Shown: in pieces, positions 1 to 5,855 of the stretch
Layout: each line of letters opens with the position of its first letter
Position numbering within the stretch: position 1 is the first letter of the stretch
NCBI GenBank assembly: GCA_937923125.1
Contig: CALALK010000010.1
Location: 1 to 5,855, forward strand
Reading direction: 5' to 3'
Length of the DNA: 5,855 nt
Origin: an uncultured Carnobacterium sp.
GTDB taxonomy: Bacteria; Bacillota; Bacilli; Lactobacillales; Aerococcaceae
Notes under the pieces: generated by a model
What the model saw: only the letters and a program-made list of their open reading frames with translations
Told to the model about the DNA's origin: nothing
The model's database searches: none
Position numbers and translations under genes: made by a program

Positions 1-1065
1 ATTCTTAAAGGTTTGATTAGAAATCCAAAAGTGTTAATTCTTGATGAACCGACTAGTTCTTTAACATTTAATGAAACAGAAACGTTATTTGAACTGATTG
101 AGCAATTGAAGAAAGATGGAGTGGGTATCCTCTATATTACTCACCGCTTGACTGAAGTATTCCAAATTGCAACCGATATCATTATTATGCGAGATGGAAT
201 TATTAGTCTTTCTGGAAAAACTCAGGACTTCACTAATGATATGTTAATTCAAGCCTTATTACCAGATGGTGCTAACATTGATGATTTGAGAAGTAATAAG
301 AACGAAAGAAATATTGACCGTTCTGTTGAACCAATACTTAATGTTGAAAACTTCTCTGGCAACGGATTTAAGGATATTTCTTTTAAAGTTTATCCAGGAG
401 AAATCCTCGGACTTGCTGGAGTAGTTGGAGCTGGACGCACAGAATTAGCTGAAACTATTTTTGGTAAAGATGAGGTTTTAGGTGGGAAAGTTATTCTTGG
501 TAATACCGATATTACTGGGAAATCAACTAGTGAAGTTATCAATCTGGGATTAAATTACGTCCCTGAAGATCGCTTCAAACATGGGATTTTCAAAATTAGT
601 GATTTAGGTATGAACATTACAGGAGCTTCTCTTCAATCAGTTGGTAAATATTTTGTCGATCGGAAGCGTGAAAAAGAAATGTATGAGTACTTTAAACGTT
701 CTTTCAAAATTAAATCGATGGATGTTAGTGATGAAATTGGTAGTTTGTCTGGTGGGAATCAACAGAAAGTAGTTATTGCAAAGGCAATTGCTTCAATGCC
801 GAAATTACTCATTCTAGATGAACCAACACGTGGAATTGATGCTGGAGCTCGTGGAGATGTCTATAGAATTATACAAGAACTAAAAGAACGCGGACTTGCT
901 ATCTTGATGATTTCCTCGGATATGGAAGAAATTGTTCAACTATCAGATAGAGCAGTAACAATGTATCACGGAAGACTAAATGCTGAGTTTGTAGGTGAGG
1001 ATATTAATCAATCGAATCTGATGAGTGCCTCATTTGGTGTTGTAAAAGGAGAGAAAGTCTCATGA
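1..1065 (+). CDS. lsrA: LsrA, AI-2 import ATP-binding protein (5' partial)
   Basis: Cytoplasmic ATPase subunit of the Lsr autoinducer-2 importer, of the double-domain sugar type (RbsA/MglA-like). The frame is open from base 1, so the TTG at 13 is an internal Leu codon and not the start. 354 residues are visible; E. coli LsrA has about 511, so roughly 150 residues with the first Walker A and signature are outside the window. Visible in order: end of the first nucleotide-binding domain with Walker B (VLILDEPTSSLT, from base 31) and H-loop histidine (THRL, His at 142-144); then the second domain from about base 328, with a degenerate Walker A (GVVGAGRTE, from 418), signature LSGGNQQK (745-768), Walker B LLILDEPTRGID (from about 805) and a switch region ISSDME without histidine (910-927). 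The degenerate second site is normal for this subfamily. The stop overlaps the lsrC start (ATGA), indicating translational coupling. The family is certain; the LsrA assignment rests on the neighbours lsrB and lsrF. Confidence 0.93.
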   Translation: MLKGLIRNPKVLILDEPTSSLTFNETETLFELIEQLKKDGVGILYITHRLTEVFQIATDIIIMRDGIISLSGKTQDFTNDMLIQALLPDGANIDDLRSNKNERNIDRSVEPILNVENFSGNGFKDISFKVYPGEILGLAGVVGAGRTELAETIFGKDEVLGGKVILGNTDITGKSTSEVINLGLNYVPEDRFKHGIFKISDLGMNITGASLQSVGKYFVDRKREKEMYEYFKRSFKIKSMDVSDEIGSLSGGNQQKVVIAKAIASMPKLLILDEPTRGIDAGARGDVYRIIQELKERGLAILMISSDMEEIVQLSDRAVTMYHGRLNAEFVGEDINQSNLMSASFGVVKGEKVS

Positions 1066-2051
1066 AGAATTTACTGAAACAGAGAGAAATTGTATCAATC
1101 TTATTCATAATTGGCCTTTTCGTAATCGTTGGCCTGTTTAATCCGCAATTTCTTACCGTAGAAAATATTTTTCAAATTGTAAATAATAGTGCAGTTTATG
1201 CAATGGTTGCAATCGGAATGTGTTTCGTTTTATTTACTGGTGAAATTGACGTTTCGATTGGTGCAACTGTAGGTTTTACTGCTGCAGTTACAGGGAAAAT
1301 GCTTAATGGAGGATCATCAATTCTTTCAGTCTTTGTTGTTGCAATTCTTGTAGGAGTAGTTATTGGAATCATTAACGCTATCGGAATAGTAGTATTTAAA
1401 ATACCTTCAATAATTATGACTTTGGGGATGATGGGAATCATTCGTGGCTTTCAATATATTTATACGAATGGACAATGGTTACAAGATTTTCCAAATGAAT
1501 TCTTGAATATCTCTCAAGAAACGATTGGTGGAACTATTGGAATTGTTTTTGCAAGCGCTCTTATTATTGCCTCTCTTCTTTATATCTTTACTAAGAAGAC
1601 TATGGTCGGAAAGAGTTTTAAGGCTGTAGGTGACAATATTGATGGGGCTCGTCTAATTGGGATTCCAGTTGAACGAATTAAATTTTTAAGTTACATCATT
1701 TGTGGAAGTTTTGCAGCTCTTGGCGGCGTTCTTTATGCAAGTCGAATTGGATTTGTAACTCCAACCGATGGTACAGGATATGAAATGACAGCTATTGCAG
1801 CATGTGTTATTGGTGGTATTGCGTTAGAAGGGGGACAAGGATCTACGTTTGGTGCAATTATTGGTTCAATTCTTATGACATCAATTAGTAGTATTTTAGT
1901 TTTCTTAAATTTCCCTTCTACATTCAACAATACAATTACTGGTGGTATTTTAATTGCGATTGTAGTTATTGGAGCTATCTCAAATCATCGCTCACAAGAA
2001 AATATTCGTAAAGAAAGACTGCGTGTCAGAGTAGAGCAAGGAGGAGAATAG
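1062..2051 (+). CDS. lsrC: LsrC, AI-2 ABC importer permease subunit
   Basis: Integral membrane permease of the BPD_transp_2 (RbsC-like) family, 329 residues against about 342 in E. coli LsrC. With LsrD it forms the channel through which AI-2 crosses the membrane. The protein is a series of hydrophobic segments, for example residues 9-26, 45-60, 86-112, 158-176, 208-226, 243-272 and 292-307. Family landmarks are GEIDVSIGA (60-68), the cytoplasmic ATPase-coupling stretch around GDNIDGARLIGIP (190-202), and the Gly-rich GGIALEGGQGSTFGA (251-265). The charged C-terminal tail (309-329) is cytoplasmic-like. The ATG start overlaps the lsrA stop by 4 bp and is preceded by AAAAGGAGA (1044-1052), which lies inside the lsrA coding sequence. 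C versus D is assigned by gene order and similarity to remembered LsrC features; a generic sugar permease would look alike if read without its neighbours. Confidence 0.93.
   Translation: MKNLLKQREIVSILFIIGLFVIVGLFNPQFLTVENIFQIVNNSAVYAMVAIGMCFVLFTGEIDVSIGATVGFTAAVTGKMLNGGSSILSVFVVAILVGVVIGIINAIGIVVFKIPSIIMTLGMMGIIRGFQYIYTNGQWLQDFPNEFLNISQETIGGTIGIVFASALIIASLLYIFTKKTMVGKSFKAVGDNIDGARLIGIPVERIKFLSYIICGSFAALGGVLYASRIGFVTPTDGTGYEMTAIAACVIGGIALEGGQGSTFGAIIGSILMTSISSILVFLNFPSTFNNTITGGILIAIVVIGAISNHRSQENIRKERLRVRVEQGGE
2038..2045 (+). promoter_or_regulatory. ribosome binding site of lsrD inside lsrC end
   Basis: AAGGAGGA lies within the last codons of lsrC, seven bases before the lsrD ATG at 2053. 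The lsrC stop and the lsrD start are separated by one base, so the two permease subunits are probably made by coupled translation in similar amounts. Confidence 0.85.
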
Positions 2052-2052
2052 G

Positions 2053-3051
2053 ATGGAAAAGAAGAAATCAGTGTTAGCAGGATTTAAATGGCGCTGGGAA
2101 TATTTCTTGGTCATTTTATTAATCGCCGAGTTCATCATCTTTGGTGGTCTAAACCCGCGATTTTTGAATCCATTTATCTTAATGAATTCTATTAATAACT
2201 TTATTCCAGTATGTATAGTTTCGCTTTTTGTTACCTATGTAATCATCACAGGTGGAATGGATATTCAAGCTGGATCGATAATGGGTTTAACTTCAATCTG
2301 TGTAGGGGTTCTATGGCAAAAGATGGGAGTCAATATTTGGCTAGCAGTGTTACTTGGAATTCTTGTCGGAGCTCTTTGTGGATTGATTAGTGGAATGTTA
2401 ATTGCATATGCAAAAGTGCAGCCGATGGTAATCACATTAGGTGGATCGTTCCTTTATTCGGGATTAGCACTTGTGGTTCCAGCTCTAGCAGGTGTTGTTG
2501 CTTACCAAGGGATTACAAATTTCCCTCCTGAGTTTCAAGAAATTGCAGCGGGAAGTGTAGCAGGTATACCGAATCAGGTAATTATATTCCTGATATTACT
2601 AGTGATTTCATTCATTCTCTTACATCTCACTAAATATGGACGTAAGATTTTCCTTATCGGCGTAAACCGTAATACTGCAGAGTATTCAGGAATTAAAACA
2701 GCTCGTCTTGTAATGAGTACATATGTACTTTCAGGTATTGCAGCTTCTATTGCAGGAATTCTCTTAACTTCATATCTTGGTACAGCAAAACCTGACTTTG
2801 GAGCAGACTTAACATTACCAATTATTACCGCAGTAGTATTAGGTGGAACTTCTATCTATGGTGGTAAAGGAAATGTTATTGGAACAGGATTAGCAGCTTT
2901 AATTATCGGGTTCATGAAATTTGGTTTAACACTCATTGGTATTAATGCACAATATCAAGATATTCCAGTAGGAATTTTACTGATTGTATCGTTAATCATT
3001 AACTTTATGATTAATTCTAATGTATTTCAAAATCTAAAAAGAAAGAAATAA
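2053..3051 (+). CDS. lsrD: LsrD, AI-2 ABC importer permease subunit
   Basis: Second integral membrane permease of the Lsr importer (BPD_transp_2 family), 332 residues against about 330 in E. coli LsrD. It pairs with LsrC in the membrane and contacts LsrA inside. The N-terminus is short and positively charged (MEKKK), followed by hydrophobic segments near residues 17-32, 51-66, 96-120, 126-149, 174-191, 220-240, 255-267, 274-295 and 306-319. Landmarks are GGMDIQAGSIMGL (67-79), KVQPMVITLG (121-130), the ATPase-coupling stretch GVNRNTAEYSGI (203-214), and ITAVVLGGTSIYGGKG (258-273). KVQPMVITLG and the FPPEF...GIP spacing resemble enterobacterial LsrD rather than a ribose permease. It starts one base after the lsrC stop with a strong RBS. 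After its TAA the operon has its largest internal gap (85 nt). Confidence 0.93.
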   Translation: MEKKKSVLAGFKWRWEYFLVILLIAEFIIFGGLNPRFLNPFILMNSINNFIPVCIVSLFVTYVIITGGMDIQAGSIMGLTSICVGVLWQKMGVNIWLAVLLGILVGALCGLISGMLIAYAKVQPMVITLGGSFLYSGLALVVPALAGVVAYQGITNFPPEFQEIAAGSVAGIPNQVIIFLILLVISFILLHLTKYGRKIFLIGVNRNTAEYSGIKTARLVMSTYVLSGIAASIAGILLTSYLGTAKPDFGADLTLPIITAVVLGGTSIYGGKGNVIGTGLAALIIGFMKFGLTLIGINAQYQDIPVGILLIVSLIINFMINSNVFQNLKRKK

Positions 3052-3136
3052 GGAGGAAGGTTAGAGATGAATAGTTCATAAATAAATGATTGTTGCACTG
3101 TTGTCTTAATTTTATTTAATACAAAGGAGAATTAAT
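3052..3136 (+). other. lsrD-lsrB intergenic gap with orphan RBS and four-codon ORF
   Basis: GGAGGAAGG at 3052-3060 is a strong Shine-Dalgarno directly after the lsrD stop, and an ATG follows at 3067, but that frame ends after four codons (MNSS, stop 3079-3081). A second tiny frame without its own RBS (MIVALLS) runs 3086-3109. An A/T-only 8-bp inverted repeat (TAAATAAA 3079-3086 with TTTATTTA 3111-3118) encloses a 24-nt loop and would be a weak hairpin. The real lsrB RBS (AAAGGAGA) lies further on, at 3123-3130. I find no convincing promoter. The gap could be a leader, a messenger-processing region, or the relic of a small gene; the sequence does not decide. Confidence 0.5.
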
Positions 3137-4246
3137 ATGAATTTCAAAAAATTATTATCTTATGGAGTTTTAGTTGGAGCAACTGCTTTTGTTTTAGGTG
3201 CATGTGGAGGTAACTCTCAAAGTAGCAGTTCAAATTCAAACGCGAGTACACAAGCAGCAAACAACGGTGGTAAAGTTGTTTTTGTTCCTAAAGTAACAGG
3301 AAATTCATTCTTTGAATCAGGTAACTTAGGTGCACAAGAAATGGCGAAAAAAGAAGGCTTCACTGTAGATTACAATGGTAATGCAGTAGCATCTGTTGCA
3401 AATCAAGTAACAATTATTAACAATGCTGTTCAAACAGGAGCAGGTTCAATCGCAATTTCTTCAGTAGACCCAACAGGTTTAGATAATGCTTTAAAACAAG
3501 CACAAAAGGCTGGATTGAAAGTCGTAACATGGGATTCAGATGTGTCTCCAGATGCTCGTACATTAATGGTATCACAAGGAACACCAGAACAATTAGGTGA
3601 AATGCTTGTTAAGATGAGTGTGGACGCGCTAGAAAAACGTGGTAAAGATCCTAAGAAGGATACGATTAAATACGCTTGGCACTATTCATCTTCTACAGTA
3701 CAAGACCAAAACTCATGGCAAAAAGTAGGGGAAGAATATATCAAGAAAAACTATCCAAACTGGGTGAATGTAAACGAATCTAACTACTATAGTAATCAAG
3801 ATGCTCAACAAGCATTAAACGTTGGTCAATCAATTTTAGCAGCTCATAAAGATATCGACTTAATTATCTGTAATGACTCAACAGCTTTACCTGGTCAATT
3901 ACAAGCTGTACAAAATGCAAAATTAACTAAAAAAGATATCACAGTAACTGGTTTCTCAACTCCAAACTCAATCAAGAAATATGCTAAAGACGATATTATT
4001 GAAGAGTGGGGATTATGGGACGTAAAAGTACAAGGTGCTTTAGCAGTTTACTTAGCAAATTACTTAGCTTCAGGAAACCAAGTTAAAGTTGGAGATAAAA
4101 TCAATGTTCCTGGTATTGGTGAAGTAGAAGTTCTAAACAACTCTATTTTAGATAAAAACTATAAAGATTCGCCAGATAGCGGGGTTGTATTATTACCAGA
4201 ACGTACAATCTTTACAAAAGAAAACATGGACAAATACGATTTCTAG
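3137..4246 (+). CDS. lsrB: LsrB, AI-2-binding lipoprotein
   Basis: Extracellular lipid-anchored solute-binding protein (periplasmic-binding-protein fold, Peripla_BP_4 type) that captures AI-2 and delivers it to LsrC/LsrD. 369 residues; E. coli LsrB has 340, and much of the surplus is a Ser/Asn-rich linker. Signal peptide 1-22 with charged MNFKK, a hydrophobic core and lipobox LGAC; Cys23 would be the lipidated residue. Linker about 24-45, then the ligand domain. Strong landmarks shared with LsrB: FVPKVTG (49-55), TWDSD (131-135), STVQDQNSW (186-194), GFSTPN (272-277), WGLWDV (291-296), LLPERTIF (352-359) and the exact C-terminal KYDF. Aligned from memory to Salmonella LsrB, ligand contacts Lys35, Asp116, Asp166 and Gln167 correspond to Lys52, Asp133, Asp190 and Gln191. 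The contacts at Pro220 and Ala222 appear as Asn246 and Ser248. A Lys-rich stretch (about 167-175) looks inserted. RBS AAAGGAGA lies at 3123-3130. Codons look more biased (many TTA, AAC) than in the permeases, fitting higher expression. Confidence 0.93.
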   Translation: MNFKKLLSYGVLVGATAFVLGACGGNSQSSSSNSNASTQAANNGGKVVFVPKVTGNSFFESGNLGAQEMAKKEGFTVDYNGNAVASVANQVTIINNAVQTGAGSIAISSVDPTGLDNALKQAQKAGLKVVTWDSDVSPDARTLMVSQGTPEQLGEMLVKMSVDALEKRGKDPKKDTIKYAWHYSSSTVQDQNSWQKVGEEYIKKNYPNWVNVNESNYYSNQDAQQALNVGQSILAAHKDIDLIICNDSTALPGQLQAVQNAKLTKKDITVTGFSTPNSIKKYAKDDIIEEWGLWDVKVQGALAVYLANYLASGNQVKVGDKINVPGIGEVEVLNNSILDKNYKDSPDSGVVLLPERTIFTKENMDKYDF

Positions 4247-4250
4247 GAGG
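4245..4250 (+). promoter_or_regulatory. ribosome binding site of lsrF overlapping lsrB stop
   Basis: AGGAGG shares two bases with the lsrB TAG stop and sits seven bases before the lsrF ATG. Its position supports the chosen start at 4258 and suggests lsrF translation follows lsrB termination. Confidence 0.85.
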
Positions 4251-4257
4251 AAAAACA

Positions 4258-5139
4258 ATGGCAGATTTAGATGGATTAAAAGTATCGAAAGAATATTATG
4301 TGGATCAACCTGTAAAGACTTTAGATCAATTCTTTGTTAAAGGGGCACATAATTTAGACTATGGGATGAAAAAACACTTAGCAAATATTTTTAATCCTGT
4401 AAGCGGAAATACAGTTATGTTTGCTTTTGACCACGGTTATTTCATGGGCTCAACAGCAGGGTTAGAACGTTTGGATATTATTCTTCCAAAGATCGCTCCG
4501 GAAGTTGACTGCTTAATGGGAACTCGTGGAGCATTAAGAACTAGTGTGGATCCAACATGGAGAAAATCAACAGCTTTACGTGTAACGTCAGGTTCTTCAA
4601 TGTTGAATGATGATTTAAGTCATGAAATCTTGGCAGTGGATATTGAAGAAGCCATTCGATTAAACGCAGACTGCTTAGCTGTTCAAACTTTTATCGGTGC
4701 TGAAGGACAATTATCAAGCTTAGATAACTTATCTAGAGCGGTAAACCTTGGTAATAAATATAGCATTCCTACAATGGGAGTGGTTGCAGTTGGTAAAGAT
4801 ATGGAGCGTACAGATCGATTCTTCAAACTTGCAACACGTATTGTTGCTGAACTTGGTGCAAACCTTGTTAAATCATATTATTGTGATAATTTTGAAGAAG
4901 TAGTGGCTGCGTGTCCTGTTCCGATTGTTGTAGCCGGTGGTAAGAAACTTCCTGAACGCGAAGCTCTTGAATTAGCTTATAAAGCAATCCAAGGAGGAGC
5001 TAAAGGATTAGATATGGGACGTAACATTTTCCAAAGTCAAAATCCAAATGCTATGGCGAAAAGTATTGCGAAAATTGTTCATGAAAAATATACGGACAAA
5101 GAAGCTTTTGAGTACTATACAGATTTAATTAATAGATAA
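4258..5139 (+). CDS. lsrF: LsrF, 3-hydroxy-5-phosphonooxypentane-2,4-dione thiolase
   Basis: Cytoplasmic enzyme of phospho-AI-2 breakdown, with a class I aldolase-like (DeoC/FbaB) TIM-barrel fold. In E. coli, LsrF transfers an acetyl group from 3-hydroxy-5-phosphonooxypentane-2,4-dione to CoA, giving dihydroxyacetone phosphate and acetyl-CoA. The protein has 293 residues against 291 in E. coli and is recognisable end to end: MADLDGLK at the start, IFNPVSGNTVMFAFDHGYF (44-62), AVGKDMERTDRFF (177-189), and the run from CPVPIVVAGGKK (219-230) through LPEREALE to DMGRNIFQS (252-260). Lys205 in LVKSYY aligns with the catalytic Schiff-base Lys203 of E. coli LsrF, so the enzyme should be active. The start has the AGGAGG site seven bases upstream. 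Its presence next to the transporter is the strongest evidence that the importer handles AI-2 rather than ribose. No lsrG follows it. Confidence 0.95.
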   Translation: MADLDGLKVSKEYYVDQPVKTLDQFFVKGAHNLDYGMKKHLANIFNPVSGNTVMFAFDHGYFMGSTAGLERLDIILPKIAPEVDCLMGTRGALRTSVDPTWRKSTALRVTSGSSMLNDDLSHEILAVDIEEAIRLNADCLAVQTFIGAEGQLSSLDNLSRAVNLGNKYSIPTMGVVAVGKDMERTDRFFKLATRIVAELGANLVKSYYCDNFEEVVAACPVPIVVAGGKKLPEREALELAYKAIQGGAKGLDMGRNIFQSQNPNAMAKSIAKIVHEKYTDKEAFEYYTDLINR

Positions 5140-5154
5140 TCAAAAATACTGTTA

Positions 5155-5198
5155 TGAAAGGATTAGGGACTACTTCTGTTATTTCCCTAATTCTTTCA
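5155..5198 (+). terminator. 15-bp inverted repeat after lsrF (terminator or operator)
   Basis: Bases 5155-5169 pair with 5184-5198 over 15 positions with a single G-T wobble (5161/5192), leaving a 14-nt loop. It lies 16 nt past the lsrF stop, so a transcription terminator for the lsr operon is the simplest reading. It lacks a T-run directly after the stem on the plus strand (GGTAGTG follows), so it is not a textbook intrinsic terminator. The 3' arm reaches into the probable -35 region of the lsrR promoter, so it could instead, or also, be an operator or an mRNA stabiliser. Confidence 0.55.
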
Positions 5199-5211
5199 GG
5201 TAGTGTATACT
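5183..5211 (+). promoter_or_regulatory. probable lsrR promoter
   Basis: TATACT at 5206-5211 is a good -10 hexamer (five of six to consensus). With a 17-nt spacer the -35 would be TTCCCT at 5183-5188, a poor match, suggesting a weak or activator-dependent promoter. Transcription would begin near the A at 5218, giving a leader of about 30 nt that includes the lsrR RBS. The -35 lies inside the 3' arm of the upstream inverted repeat, a layout that would allow repressor binding or interference. Confidence 0.45.
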
Positions 5212-5247
5212 TTATTCAGTTAAGATTTTCGCAAAGAGGGTAAAAAA

Positions 5248-5855
5248 ATGGATTTTTCGGAAAAAGATAAACGTTATAAAGATTCCTTACTTTATAAGGT
5301 AGCGTGGCTCTATTATATTGATGGGTTAACTCAAAAGGAAATTGCTGATCGATTATCAGTAAGTAGAATTAAAATAATCAAAATGCTGGAAGAGTCACGA
5401 AAAAAGAAAATTGTTCGTTTCCACTTTTCGACAGTCTATCGGGATAAAAACAAGATTGAACAACAGTTAATAGAAAAATACAATTTGAAAGATGTCTTTG
5501 TTGTACCGTGGAGTAGTAATGAGAATCTTGCAGAAGATTTAGGTCAAGCTACAGCCATGTATCTCAACGATTTAATCAAAGACGATTCCTTTGTAGGAGT
5601 TGGATATGGTGAAACAATGGGCGCATTTCTAAGACATCTGTCGGGGTTAACAGATAAGAATTTATCAGTAGTATCTATGACAGGTGGTGTAATGCCATAT
5701 ATTAGACAAATTGGGAATGGAATCATTGATATTAAACACTATTTAATACCAGCGCCTTTAGTTGTAGGTAGTAAAGAATTAACGGAAGCAATTTTGAAAG
5801 AAAAATCGGTAAACGATATTGTCGAAATGACGGAAAAAATTAACGTTGTTGTTTC
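5248..5855 (+). CDS. lsrR: LsrR, SorC-family AI-2-responsive repressor (3' partial)
   Basis: DNA-binding repressor of lsr genes. In E. coli it is released from DNA by phospho-AI-2. 202 codons are visible of an expected total near 315; the frame is still open at the window end. The ATG at 5248 follows AAAGAGGG (5233-5240), a moderate RBS. An N-terminal helix-turn-helix (about residues 17-55) includes AWLYYIDGLTQKEIADRLSV, closely like E. coli LsrR; Tyr22 and Gln29 align with Tyr26 and Gln33, remembered as DNA-contact residues there. The start of the sugar-binding-like effector domain follows, with VGVGYGETM (116-124), SMTGGVMPY (143-151) and IPAPLVVGS (167-175), again LsrR-like. The phospho-AI-2 pocket residues nearer the C-terminus are not visible. 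It is on the same strand as the operon and 108 nt after lsrF. It could be another SorC regulator, but its similarity and location favour LsrR. Confidence 0.9.
   Translation, partial: MDFSEKDKRYKDSLLYKVAWLYYIDGLTQKEIADRLSVSRIKIIKMLEESRKKKIVRFHFSTVYRDKNKIEQQLIEKYNLKDVFVVPWSSNENLAEDLGQATAMYLNDLIKDDSFVGVGYGETMGAFLRHLSGLTDKNLSVVSMTGGVMPYIRQIGNGIIDIKHYLIPAPLVVGSKELTEAILKEKSVNDIVEMTEKINVVV

Noticed and set aside
13..15. TTG as a start codon for the first gene
   Set aside because: The frame continues open to base 1 and the protein from here would begin at Walker B; family length shows the true start is upstream of the window.
418..447. Second Walker A of LsrA lacks the GKST lysine, and the later H-loop lacks histidine
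   Set aside because: This looks like a disabled ATPase site but is the normal state of the second domain in RbsA/MglA/LsrA-type double ATPases.
1196..1441. Minus-strand open frame of 81 codons within lsrC
   Set aside because: Low-complexity Ile/Pro/Thr-rich shadow of a membrane protein gene; no RBS and fully inside a well-supported gene.
1733..1930. Minus-strand open frame of 65 codons within lsrC
   Set aside because: Same reason: antisense shadow of the permease coding sequence.
3093..3120. Promoter-like TTGCAC and TTTAAT upstream of lsrB
   Set aside because: Transcription would start around 3127, inside the lsrB ribosome binding site, leaving no usable Shine-Dalgarno; probably chance in A/T-rich DNA.
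1..4246. Ribose (Rbs) transporter as the identity of the ABC genes
   Set aside because: The binding protein has LsrB hallmarks, including WGLWDV, LLPER and KYDF, and lsrF and lsrR follow; ribose operons carry rbsK/rbsD instead.
5544..5726. Minus-strand open frame of 60 codons within lsrR
   Set aside because: Antisense to a clear LsrR reading frame, with no recognisable domain.

Overview
The window is a same-strand gene cluster with A/T-rich codon use, strong GGAGG-type ribosome binding sites, and a lipoprotein signal (lipobox LGAC) on the solute-binding protein. Together these point to a low-GC Gram-positive bacterium (Bacillota, possibly a Lactobacillales relative). The genus cannot be named from the sequence alone.

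Layout: 1-1065 is the 3' two-thirds of lsrA (double ABC ATPase, 5' end outside the window). 1062-2051 is lsrC and 2053-3051 is lsrD (the two permease subunits). 3137-4246 is lsrB (AI-2 binding lipoprotein), 4258-5139 is lsrF (phospho-AI-2 breakdown thiolase/aldolase), and 5248-5855 is the 5' part of lsrR (SorC/LsrR-type repressor, cut by the window end). The order A-C-D-B-F matches the enterobacterial lsrACDBFG operon. Here, however, lsrR follows lsrF on the same strand instead of lying divergently upstream, and no lsrG or lsrK is visible.

How it works together (inferred from the well-studied Lsr family): the LsrB lipoprotein captures the quorum-sensing signal AI-2 outside the membrane and LsrC/LsrD pass it inward, powered by LsrA. 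A kinase (LsrK, not in the window) would phosphorylate it. Phospho-AI-2 would then relieve LsrR repression, and LsrF would act on the isomerised product. The cluster therefore looks like a signal-uptake and signal-destruction module in a Gram-positive.

The coding genes are tightly packed: a 4-bp ATGA overlap between lsrA and lsrC, 1 nt between lsrC and lsrD, and 11 nt between lsrB and lsrF. Two gaps stand out. The 85-nt lsrD-lsrB gap carries an orphan Shine-Dalgarno and a four-codon ORF. The 108-nt lsrF-lsrR gap carries a 15-bp inverted repeat directly upstream of, and touching, a probable lsrR promoter. No gene-free stretch exceeds 300 bases. I see no mobile elements, tRNA or rRNA genes, or CRISPR. 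The system is a known type; the points of most interest are substitutions in the LsrB ligand pocket, the rearranged lsrR position, and the hairpin/promoter arrangement.
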